Source: Parus major (taxonomy: Eukaryota > Chordata > Aves > Passeriformes > Paridae). Taken from it: a stretch of 64,000 nt of DNA. Shown here one piece after another: positions 48,301 to 59,600 of this stretch. Within the stretch, counting starts at the first letter, position 1; every line of letters starts with the position of its first letter. Below the pieces are notes generated by a model. That model ran no database searches. It worked only from the letters and a program-made list of their open reading frames with translations, and had not been told where the DNA came from. The stretch covers positions 26,945,150 to 27,009,149 of the forward strand of contig NC_031770.1 of the NCBI RefSeq assembly GCF_001522545.3, given 5' to 3'. The position numbers and the translations under genes are program-made.

Positions 48301-50590
48301 GTGAAGTTTAGGGTGTACAAGTCCACTAAAACTAGTCTTGTATATCCTTGCTATGCCAAGTCTTTGGAGATGTTTTGATTCACTGTTTATGTCCAGATCA
48401 GGCGTGGACTGCATCTGATACAGGTGAGAATCTGACCTTCTGCTTCAGTTTCTTCTGGAAGAATCTCACTTCTTTGCACCAAATAAGCTCTGTCAATATG
48501 ATCTGTGCATGGTGAGTGGGTACACTGAGAAGAGTCACCAAATGCTCCAAACTCAATTATAAATAGTAATGTAGGTACAGCTTATGATTCCTTTTCTCAC
48601 CTATATGGGGTCTAAACTGACAGTAAGAAATAGCAACTTCACACCAGTTTGAGCCTTTTAATTAATTCTTTATAGATGCCAAAAAGCCAGAGAGATACTT
48701 GTGCTAATAACCACTCATAACAGCTAAGGTGGTTCTGATCTCTGGTAATCTCTGGTATACTGGTAATACAGATGGAAATAGCTATGCTACTTTTCACTAG
48801 ATCAGTGAGCCATCCAGCCCTCTGTTCAGCTGGGTTAAAAAAAAAAAAAAAAAAGAATAATTAAGAAATAAAAGTTAGTTGTTACTACAGCTTAGTTTAA
48901 TTGAAGTTCTGAGCTAATTTCACAGTGCAACTTTGGGTCCTAATAACACCAGATCTAGAGTCTAATTACTGTCATACCAGGTGCCCTGCTTTACATCTAA
49001 TTGCTTCCCTTGAGCCTGACATATGCCTGGAAAGTCAACTCTGTTTCCAGTAGAATATGATTTTATTACATATAAGAAGAGGACAGAAATAAAGATTGTT
49101 TGCAGCTTACCTAGCTCTTGTGCCTTGATTGTGCTCTGAAGCTTCCTACTGGAATTTTGAATGACAAAATATATACATCTTTTCAAACTCACACTTTCCA
49201 AACTTTCATAAAAGTTTTATGGGAAGAGAACCTAGGTAGATAGTTCAAAAATAGATAATGATGAACAGTGTTTAAATTAAGACAGTAGGAAGAAGGAGGA
49301 TAGGTGTTGCTGAATTTAATGGTGGTTCAAAAGTACTTGTTCATATTTGTTACCCAAACTCAAATATTCTTGACTTAAGGCTTTCAACAATTCATAAACT
49401 AGGTTCAGCATCTTCAGGGCAGGTTTCTTCTGTTAAACAATCATGGAGTTGTCTCCTGCTTGAACATGAGGAAAGATTTAATGCACACATCCATATGGGG
49501 CCGAAAGGTTTTTCTGCAAGAGTTTGGATATGTAGGAAAGGGTGTTAAAGAGGAGAAGAAAGCTTTATCATTGATCAATTGTACTTGGAAGCACAAAGAT
49601 ATATAAGAGCTGAAGGCAACCACTTATTTTCCCCATTATCTAGAATGTTTGGCTTGTATAAAGAATATTAATTTAGCTTTTGAGAGTGTCAGGAATGATG
49701 CAGACTGGGCTGGACACAAAACACATCAAAAGACACAGTCACTTCAAAAGAAAAAGATGCAGTGTTTTAAAGGGCCTTGGATCAAGTCCAAGAGTCCACT
49801 GACCCAGTGGGCTTATAATGTAAGATTTTGCAATAAATAGATTCTTAGACCTCAAATAAGTATATGTGTGTATGTAAACTCTTACTACTTCACTGGAATC
49901 TGTTCATAGTTTTGCTGTGGGAAAATTAGGGAAATTCCTTTTTTCTTATCTTTCTTTGGTACTCCTATTAGCTAGGCTTCATAACCTACTCAGTGTTCTG
50001 CTCAAGGCAAATGCAGTTGTGAACAATTTTTGGCTTGGAATACAGTGAATTTAAGCGGCAAACTTGATATTAATTTTCAGAATCAAAAGATTTCTAATGG
50101 TGTGTTTTGAAGGAAGGTTAAAGAAAAGACTAAAATAAGTAAATTGTACTTTTCCACTGTTTTTGCTGCTAAATGTGACTTTGTAAACATTTTTTACATT
50201 ATGGCTAACTAGTAAACAATTATTCCTCAAGATGCAGTCTGAAGGTATACCACTTGAAAATCAATGGCAATATACTGAGTTCCTGTTCAGCTGTCTGAAC
50301 ACAAACGTCTTTGTAATAAACTTCCCTTCTTCCCAACCATATCCTTTAAGATCAGACATATGGTTTAAAACTGTTTCTTTTTTAGCTTGGAGGAAGAAAA
50401 CAGCACACATGCTAAAAATGTGGTGGGGAAAATAGCTGAATGATTACTCAAGGTAAAGTTCTCCTTGTCACTTTTCTGTGCTTATTATTCAGTGCATTAT
50501 ACAGATGAGAGAAAAAAATATCACAGCATTTCATAGGAACATATGTGTGCATAGACTATGCTCATATGGAGGTGGGAAAGACTGGATTCA
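39346..50590. other. Long gene-free AT-rich stretch
   Basis: No supported exon, RNA or transposon. Simple repeats: a (TA/CA)-rich stretch 40262-40310, a short tandem repeat with GGTAAGAATAA units at about 43900-43940, (TAA)n at 44530-44546, an inverted repeat CAAATACAT/ATGTATTTG near 46956-46978, and A runs near 47406-47422 and 48837-48854. 42220-42350 is rich in homeodomain-like words. Confidence 0.5.
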
Positions 50591-50689
50591 GTGAAAGAAA
50601 CCTAGTTTGAATCATGTTGTCTCAGAGGACCATTTCGTGAGAGCACTGCTTCCTGGAACTGGGAGGCAGGATATCTCACCACCCCGGCC

Positions 50690-50815
50690 TGGGGGTAGCC
50701 CCAGCCCCCACATCAAGGACCTCCCTGGGACAAGGTTGAGGCTGGGCTGGGACTGGAAGAGGCTGAGACCCACCTGGATACCTGACCCTCCCACCCCCCT
50801 CCCCTTTCAGGCAGA
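50690..50815. other. GC-rich patch next to the ATAAA array
   Basis: This segment is rich in C and G runs (CCCCAGCCCC, CCACCCCCCTCCCC) in otherwise AT-rich DNA and directly precedes an A-rich array. It could be the end of an old retroposed sequence with an expanded A tail, or simply a local composition shift. I do not recognise it. Confidence 0.4.
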
Positions 50816-50820
50816 ATAAC

Positions 50821-51022
50821 ATAAAATAAAATAAAATAAAATAAAATAAAATAAAATAAAATAAAATAAANNNNNNNNNNNNNNNNNNNNNNNNNATAAA
50901 ATAAAATAAAATAAAATAAAATAAAATAAAATAAAATAAAATAAAATAAAATAAAATAAAATAAAATAAAATAAAATAAAATAAAACAAAACAAAACAAA
51001 ACAAAACAAAACAAAACAAAAT
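50821..51022. repeat. (ATAAA)n array changing to (ACAAA)n, with assembly gap
   Basis: About 200 bp of ATAAA pentamers, changing to ACAAA units from about 50985. The array is interrupted by 25 N at 50871-50895, so its true length is unknown. Open frames reported across it on the minus strand (Phe/Tyr/Leu repeats) are meaningless. Confidence 0.95.
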
Positions 51023-51035
51023 AAGTAATAAAGTC

Positions 51036-51362
51036 ACCTCTGAGACTCCATTTCTCCAGTCTAAACACACCTGCTCTCTCAGCTACTCCTCAAAGGACTT
51101 ATGCTTCAGACTCTTCACTGGCACAACTGTCCTTGTCTGGACTTGCTCCAGCACCTCAATGTCTTAATTCCCATGAGGCTCCCAGAACTAGACACAGCAC
51201 TCAAGATGTTACCTTCTGAGTACAGGGGAATAATCTTTTCCCTGCTCCTGCTGGTCACACTATTTTGGATATAATCCAGGATGCCTTTGGCCTTCTTGGC
51301 CACCTGGACACACTGCTGGCTCATGTTCAGCTGGCTATTGACCAGGTCCTTTTCTGCTGGGA
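51036..51362 (-). mobile_element. CR1 LINE fragment with polymerase C-terminal coding
   Basis: The complement of CR1 sequence is clear: CTCCAGCACCTCAATGTC, GCCTTCTTGGCCACCTGG, CACTGCTGGCTCATGTTCAG. On the minus strand, 51324-51115 reads [16 protein letters not shown]..., the end of the CR1 ORF2 reverse transcriptase protein, with a frame change before the natural end. The usual CR1 3' terminus is absent; the fragment stops near the pentamer array. It is dead and truncated at both ends. Confidence 0.88.
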
Positions 51363-52740
51363 TACATTCTCTGTTTATGCTAAATAATTTTCCAGGGAAT
51401 AAGTCACTTATTTTTTAAAAATTTTGCTATAGCTTTGTAGAAGAGACAGATCAGCAACCTGTAAAACAAGCTAAAATAAAGGATAAATTAACATGAAGTC
51501 TAAGGAGAGGATCTTAAGGCAAAACAGGTGGGGAGAATGACCAAATATTTTATCTCAGTATTAGCAAAAGGAAAAAAAAATACAAAATGCTTGTGGATCT
51601 CTGTGCTGTCATGGTGAGCCTCTGGCTTTTAGGTCAGGTTGCATGACAAAATAGTGCATCTTCAGCATTCAAGTCAGTTGCTGCAAGAAAGCTTTTTTTG
51701 ATCCTAGAGGTGAAATCACCTCTTCCTGTTAACTTCTTGCCTTGAAGTTAGTTTTGAAAAGCAGACCTTCCAGAGCGATGAAAAACTGGAAAAATACCCC
51801 AAGCCTTAGAAGCTAAATTAGTGTCACCACCGACAGACTGCCTGAAATATGACTGTCGTTCATGTCAGTGGCTAAATGTGTAGGGCTGGCTGCTCAGGCA
51901 GGGAGTACAGCGCAGGGTGCTGGATACCAGAAATATGTGTTCCCATTCCAGCTCTGGATTTTCTGGTAGCTGTTAAGCAGGACACTTGGCTGCCTCTGGT
52001 TTGCATTTTTCATGTTGCTTGACTTCTTAATGTTCATATCCTTGTTTAAACAAGTAATGTATCCCTTTATTGTCACTGCCTATTGTTATAGATGATTCAC
52101 TGAATCATTTTTGTGATGGCTTTTCCTTTGATTCATCACATTTTGATTCCCTTATCTGATTACAAGCTAATTAAACAAATATTCTTGCTTGTATCTGTGC
52201 AATAACTCTGAATTCATAAATGTATGAGTAATGATCCTTCTTAGTAATACAGCAGCTGACTGCGCTGAAATGTTGAAGGAAATCATAATGCAAACAGACA
52301 TGCAGGTTAATATACTTATTAGTTTTTAGCTAATTACATTCGCAAAAAACATTTTTTGCTTGAAATGGGGACAGGTCCCTGGTTAGGAATACAGGAACCT
52401 GAACACTTCCTTTTCAACGGGAAATTTCAGTTTAACACTGGTATAATAACTACCTAAAACCACCCTTTGGTAAGACAAAAATAAGAAATATTATTTTTAA
52501 TGGGTTTTTTAAATGTGCTTTTTCCCCCCCAAGTTTGTAAAATGCAGCCTCTAGAACATATGTTGTCACTAGAAAAGGTTAGAGAGAAGCCTGGACCAGG
52601 TTTTGGATTCTGTATACAGATATTTCAATGCTTTCCTTTAGCATTACATGAGAAACCACTTCTCTACATCAAGAGCCATATTCTGAGGGCTCAATACAAA
52701 AGAAGGAAGATTAACATTAGAAATAGTCCCTCTTGTAAAC
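51363..52740. other. Gene-free DNA
   Basis: No supported feature. 52080-52330 has a dense set of TAAT/ATTA words and little simple sequence; it may be a conserved non-coding element, but this is only an impression. Confidence 0.45.
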
Positions 52741-52747
52741 TGAACAG

Positions 52748-52955
52748 TAAAAGGAAACAAACAAAAAGACAAACCTCAAAAATCCCCCAAAAAACCCCAA
52801 AACAAAACAAAAAAATCCCCAAAAACCAAAACAAAACCAAACAAACCAAAACCAACCAAACAACCAAAAAAAAAAAACAACCCCAAACAAACAAACAGAA
52901 CCCACCAAAACCCCCCAAAAACAAACAAAAACAACAACAACAACAAAAAACCCAA
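52748..52955. repeat. A/C-rich low-complexity tract
   Basis: About 200 bp consisting almost wholly of A and C on the plus strand, with CAAAA, CCCCAAAA and CAA units, ending in (CAA)n at 52929-52945. The long open frames on both strands here are composition artefacts. Confidence 0.9.
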
Positions 52956-52959
52956 AGAG

Positions 52960-55900
52960 GGAAATAGTGTTCTTTCCTTGGAGCAACTTCTTGAAGGCAG
53001 CAGTGGCAGTCAATCACTAACTTGTGGTCAGTATTTCCAGGCTATATTACTGTGAAAGATTTTCCAGGATCTTCCAGATGTCATCAGGCATTAGTGGTGA
53101 AACAAAAATTCTTTTAACCTTATGTATGTCTTTGTCTAACAGAAACCATGCCATTGTTATATTACCAGACTTGTCTTGCTGCATAATGCATCACAGACTA
53201 ACTGGAAATAAAAGATTTGCTGTCAAATGCAATATTAAGGCAAGGTGGTCCTGTGAAGCCAGACACCATGATAATGGTGTAAAGTGTCTGCTCCTGTACC
53301 AGATGCACTCATTTCTAAATGTACCAGTAGCAGCTGAGGGCTTTGCATCATATGAAAAATCCCAATAGTTTTATAACTTTTCAGGCATATAATTCACCAG
53401 CATAAAACCTGTGCTTATTGTTCTTCTTGGATGATTATTCCAAGAAATCTCCCCTAAATTTATTGTCTTTGACATCTTCATTCCGACTTTTTTTGCTGAA
53501 CATGCATTGCAAGAACATTCCATGTTCTGCATTTTTCATATATTCCTTGTATGTCATTCTCTTATTGTCATTAGTAATGCTGAATTGTGCTAGAACAGGG
53601 CTAGAAGAATTTGTGGTGAGAGGACATTGGAGTCTGTAGCATGTACTTGTGTGACTATGCAAAGACCTTTGTGATACAGGGAGTACTGATGCATTTAGGG
53701 TTATTGCAAAAGCTTGCTTTGGTCAGCTGATCCTTTTTCCTGGTAATATTTTTATATCATGCCATACCTCAGATCAAGTACCACACCTATAAAAATCCCT
53801 ATATGTATCATTCAACATGAATTTAAGAAAACAGTTTTTAAATGAAGTTAGCATTTAGTTCTAATGTTAATGAAGATTTATCTGTGATGCACACAGATTA
53901 ATGCTTTCTATTAACTGGAAATTTAGCACGTGTGTATGAACATATGTTCTTGAAATCAATGTACTTGTCCATATCTAAACTAGTCTGGGGCTGCTCTTCT
54001 GATATGTGCAAGTAATTTTTGAAGACTGCTTATTTTAACAGATGTCTTTTCAAAGGTGTGGAGATCTTAAGACAGACATGTTTAGTACAGCTTGCCTTTG
54101 AATATATGAGCAATTAAAGGAACATGTCATGTAAGGAGACAGTTCACTATTTTTAAAGAAATGTAGACAATGTCGAGTTTTACAGGAGAAGGCTGTCACC
54201 AGTGTATAGGTACTTCCTAAATTCTGAATGGTTAGAAAGAAACAATTCCTAAAATCTTTCCAACTGATGTTATGAAGAAACTGAAGTGAAACTGAAAATA
54301 AATGGCAACAAGGGTGTTCATGACACTCTCACTGATACAGATTTCTTTGAATGACGCACTTAACCTCCAAACCCCTTGGCCCTTAAGAGGCTCTTGTGGA
54401 ATCCTGTCAGTCAAGGTGGCTTTGCAATGTATCAAGTTTACTATCACTGCTGGACACCAAAAACTTAAAATGAAAAGAGAATTTTTCTGCTGAAGATTAC
54501 ATGCAAATAGTTAATGAGATTACTTTGGAACTGCATGCTGAGTTAATACACTGTGCATGCTGTAAAATTCTGATAGCTGTAAATTGTCTAAAGCAGGGCA
54601 GAAAAATAAGGTTGTCCCTAACTCCCTATTACCAAATCCGTGTATTTGAAAAGCTTCTGTATGTTTTGTATGGCCTAGAAAGCATAGGAAGTGAAAATGG
54701 AGTTCTTGTCCCATTGTTGCTTTTTTTTTTTGCTTTGCACACAAGCTGAACAAAAAAACCAAAACCAAAACCAAAACCCAACCAAAAACCCAGTGTGTAA
54801 ACTGCAGAAGTCTTTGTCTTCTGAACTGTGACATCTACAGGTAGGTAAAGGAAAGGCAGTAAGAATGTGGAGCTCTAGCTTTTAGCTCTGCCCCTGGTAT
54901 TTTTTCAATGGTAAAAGTAATTTCACCACTGTCACCTCTGTTATATGACCCAGACGTGGCCAAGAAAATATGCTAGAATGTTTCTAAAGCCATGTGTTTC
55001 ATCCTTTTCTTCAATTTCTCATCAGTGAAATTAAATATTACACACAGAACAAAGCATACTTCAGAGTCTGTTAAATGACAAATTCAGCAGCTCTGCTAAT
55101 ATGAATTGTGATATTATCTGAGTCTTCATAACATGCCTCAAATTTTACATTCCAATTAAATATAATTAGAATTGTCACTGAATAAGAGCAGCATGGTGTC
55201 TCTAAGCCAATGTAAACAATGTTGACAATACAAATAAATTTACAGGGGAAAAACTGGAGAGGAACTGTTCTTAGGATTGAAGTCTTGTTTTTTCACTGTC
55301 TGCACTTCATTATATAGCTAGCTTTAGTTGCACATCTTGTCCTTCAGAATACTCTGGGAATACTGGCAGGAATCCATGTCTCAGTCATTTCTGAAATAAA
55401 ACTGGTGGCTTTTTGAGAGAAGCCACTCATTAAAGCTGCAGACTCACCACTGCCATCAAAACCACATGGGTAACAAATGGGTTTTTTCTTAAAATATCTA
55501 GGCTTTTGTACTCCTAGTCAGCCATTAAATAAATCACCAGTCTCTGAAGATGTTGGACTTGATTCATGCCTCTGTATAAATGCTTTTTCACCATTCTGGT
55601 TGGTGTGGTGGGAGCTAAAATTGAGGAAGAGTTGCAGTTGAATCTTTTAATATCCCTTTATGTGCTCAGGACTGAGTCCTGGCATTAATGAGACACAACT
55701 TTTTAACCTTTGTCTGCATTAGGAATCCAACTGATGCCCATGGAATCAATGAACAGAAGATCATCATCTTCAGCAGTAGCTGTATTGGTGCTTTTGTGTC
55801 CATTTAGCATAGAAGGGGAAACAAGAACTTATTTTTAGCTTTTTGAGGTACAAGCATATTAGATATTTTGTACTGACATCTGGTTTTCTTTGGAGTAAAG

Positions 55901-56118
55901 TTTGGATTTTGCAATTTTAAGATTATCAACATTTTTATGTCATCAGTGTACCTTAACTTTTTTCTTAACTTCCTAGTCCTGGTAGCCAACACCAGTTCTA
56001 CTGTGCAAGCTGGGACAAGGGGACACTGGATCATTTTGAAGGTTGGGTCAGTCAAAGATGAAATATAAACCCAAACTTCACAGTTTTGCAAATCACAATT
56101 TGATTTTTCTTGCAAAAG
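52960..56118. other. Gene-free AT-rich DNA
   Basis: No supported feature. A short AACCAAA-type run lies at 54751-54790. Confidence 0.5.
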
Positions 56119-56124
56119 TAGCAA

Positions 56125-56631
56125 TGTGCCTGCCTAGTCCAGCCCTGGGAGTGTCAGTGGATCTTTGACAGCAGGACATCAAGAACTCATGATGCAGCCC
56201 GCCTGCAGAAACATCAGCTAATGTCGGCAACAAAGAAGTAGGAACGATGAAGTAAACCTGGAAAGCAAAACTTTAATAATGTACAAATAAAGGGAAAAGC
56301 TGCAGACACTAGAGGGTAACTTCAAAGCCCTTAAAATGGGGAAGACATGACAATATATACGGTGCTGGCTGAGGGAGGGGAACTAATGAACAACAGCTAC
56401 AAACATTATATGGAAAACGTAACTAACCAGTTGCTAACAAGAACTCAAGACATCACCTTATTTGGCACAAACATATTAGCATAACCTTTCCTATGATTCC
56501 TTGCACCTCTCCATAATGTAGCTAGATGTTGCCCTCTGTAGCATCCTGTTTCCCACGGTCTCAGATTGATGCCACCCGTGTACTCAGTCGAGGCCAGGTC
56601 ACCATCCATCCCAGCCGGTCTGACTCCCACA
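56125..56631 (-). mobile_element. Solo LTR, minus strand, near-perfect duplication
   Basis: TG at 56125 and CA at 56631 enclose 507 bp flanked by TAGCAA (56119-56124) and TAGTAA (56632-56637), one transition apart. On the minus strand it starts TGTGGGAGTCAGACC. It has ATTAAA (complement of TTTAAT at about 56270-56275) and a TATATATTG-type box (complement near 56351-56359). CpG sites are denser here than in the flanks. No internal viral sequence remains. Confidence 0.78.
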
Positions 56632-56637
56632 TAGTAA

Positions 56638-59600
56638 CCTGGCTATCTTAGTCCTTTTCAAACACAGACTGTAACAAAAATCTTCTGTGTATGCCTGGCA
56701 GCCTTTGTCACTTCCTGAGCACAAAAACAACTGTTTGGGATGACTTTCACTGCTGTGAGGGGAAGAAATTCTTCAGTACCTTATGCAGCATGTGGATGCT
56801 ATAATAGCAAATGTAGAGATAGTCACCACATTTATAATTGACAAGGCTCAATTTATTTGCTAGCAATTAGTGTGGCTGGCAAAGCATTCTTATAAAGAAT
56901 TTAAGAACTTAAAAGGTTGAAAACTCCTTTGTCCTCATAATAAGGGGCAGAAAGGCCAATGTATTTTATAGCTGCTGTAGCTTTATTCCATATCCAGTGC
57001 ACAGTTTTCTTGCCTGTAATTGCAAGTAATAGCAAATGATGACTATAACGTGTTCTGAAGTACGTAGACAAGAATAGATTTGAGTAGATGAAAACTCACC
57101 AGGAGTTCTTTAATGTTTGTAGAAAATATGAAGGGTAGTTTTTACTGAGATGAATGTAAGCATGTGAAAAAAATGTCTGTAGTGAAATAGCATTCCTGTC
57201 TGCTGTGCCTGAGAGCTGCTTCCACATGGGAGGGGGAGGAAGAAAATGTCACCTATTATATAATTAGAAAACAGTTGTGAAACAGTGGTGCTAATGGCAT
57301 TTTCCTATGGAAATTTTTCTTGCCTTAAAGGACTATTTGAAAGCAAATTTCAGTGAGACACAATAAGTCAAATTAAGATAAAATGCAATTTCTCCTTTTT
57401 CTGGATCTGCAACAGCAATTTGGTGTACTGGACCTGATAACTTTAAGGCTGGCTGGGTGGGCAAGGGGTCTGAACACAACAAACAATTGTCCTCTCAAAT
57501 TTACAAATTTTTTTCTTCAGCCTATGGCTTGCCAGTCTGGCTTTTCCATAATAACTGGATATGAATGCCTGCATCTACTATGATATTCTCTTTAGTTGTC
57601 AGTAATTAGCAACAGTCTGATGATGAACTAGGAGTTTTTGCATGGCGCTAAGTGTGTCTTGGAAATGTGTAGAGGGCATTTAAAGATGAAAAGTGAGTAA
57701 TGGGAAGGAAAACTATTTTGTTGCTTGTAGTATGTTCCTTCTTTGCTGTTGTCGACCTTGCACCAGTGAAGCAGAGGACATTCCCATAACCTCTCTGGTG
57801 GCCCCAAGAACTGTACCTGGAGAGGTGACCAGGAAATATTCTGCTGGGAAAATAATCTGAAGCCATACCAGGGATTATAAACCTGATTTCTAGACCAATT
57901 CAAAATATTACCACCTTTGATCACCAGTAGTCTGGCCTGAATACGTGAGACATCCTGGCTGACGGTTTCCTAAGCCATGTATTTTTACTTTCTTTGATGT
58001 TTATTCTATTTATGATGGGTGGCTAGGATTTCTCTGGCCAGTAATGAAGGGATAGTGTGTTGTGTTTTCCCTTCCTCAGACTTTTTGGTCCTGCTCTTTA
58101 TGGTTAATCTTTCATTTCTGACACGCTGACTTTTCCTGGAAGTTGAGAGGAGGGGAAAGAGGCATGGGACAGATAACCTTAGTGTCCTAAGCTAGTCAGG
58201 AAACTCTTACATGTCTGTTAATACCCCTGGACCTCACAGGACCTATGGTTACAGCAAAACTCTTTGGTGATTAATTGAAAAAAATCTTCCCTCCATATGA
58301 AATAAAATGGGCATCAATGATTGCTTTCTGAGATGGTCCACTCTCAACCTTCAGGAGCATCTGTCCAGTGAGGGGGTTCAGTATCTTTCATCCACAGGCA
58401 CCTCACTCCATCTGCTCATGTTTCATTCTGGGGCAACTAGTGAGGAGCATCTATGTGATATAGACAGCATTCATTTAGCACCTGCTTTTTCTTTCATGAG
58501 ATTTTCCTTTTGCTGATAGACTAATCAGAAATGTTACATTTTTCATAGATATTTATCAACTCAGTAGTGACTTTGAGCAGGTACTAGGTAGCAGAAGGAA
58601 TCTTGCTTGCTGCACAGAGCCACTGCTGTACAGCAGCATAGTAGCCACATGTGGTATTGATTTGGGATATCAGAAACAGCCTCTCTGAAGAGCTTTAATG
58701 ATGCCAAATGCAAGGGTAATTCCTGCTTATCCTTAAGATTGACAGCTTGCACATGACACCGGCCAAACATCACTGGATCAGCAGGAGAACAGACTTCTGA
58801 ATCATTGTTCCTAGATGTGTTTTCCTTTGGGGTTTCTTAGTCAGAGACCACTTCAGAACTGTTAAACTGTAAGAAGGATGTGGCTATTGTGTGAAGTGAT
58901 AGCACTCCAGTTTGGAATACATCTTCTCTCTTTTTCAGGGCCACATGTGTTAAAAAGCTTTTAAGGTAATTGTCACTCCTTCTCACCGGATTTTTATCAG
59001 TGTCTTTAATAAAACAAGTATGTGCTAGTAGCTTCTAATGGGTCCCAGAGGAAGCTTTATAGGAGGAACTTTTACCTAGAAAAAAGGTAAAATCCACAGC
59101 AATGTTTAGTCATTGCATGCACTAGGGTTGTTTGACTATTCTGCCTAGTCAAGAGGACATATGTGGGAGCCTTAGACTATGTCTTCATGTATTATATGTA
59201 AAGGTGACCTTTATTTTTAAACAGGTGTATATGAAATATCTTTCTTTATCACAACAAAAAATGTTATATTCTGCCCAGCTTTGCTCACTGTTTTTCTTAT
59301 GTTATGACTCCATCCTACCTCTCTTTCTCTCATTCCTAATTCTATTCTCCTTTCTTTGCATGTGAGCCTGTAAAAGGTTCTTCAAACTCTTCCTAATGCA
59401 AGTGGTTTGGCACCATTTATTGGAAGCAAAATCACATATAGCATTTGGTCACCAGATATTATACTCTACATGTGATACTACTTGTGATACACCAGAGTCT
59501 GGGATGACTCATTTGACACAGTAATCTTTAAAAGGAGTGAAGATGAATGATTGCACAAATATTTTGTTGCATTCCATTATAATACTTCAGTGCAAAATGG

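Noticed and set aside
50676..51070. Phe/Tyr/Leu-repeat frames up to 130 codons
   Set aside because: They are translations of the ATAAA array and run through N bases.
52500..53017. 155-, 108- and 98-codon frames
   Set aside because: They are produced by the A/C-rich low-complexity tract, with Lys/Asn/Pro/Gln or Phe/Val/Cys repeats.
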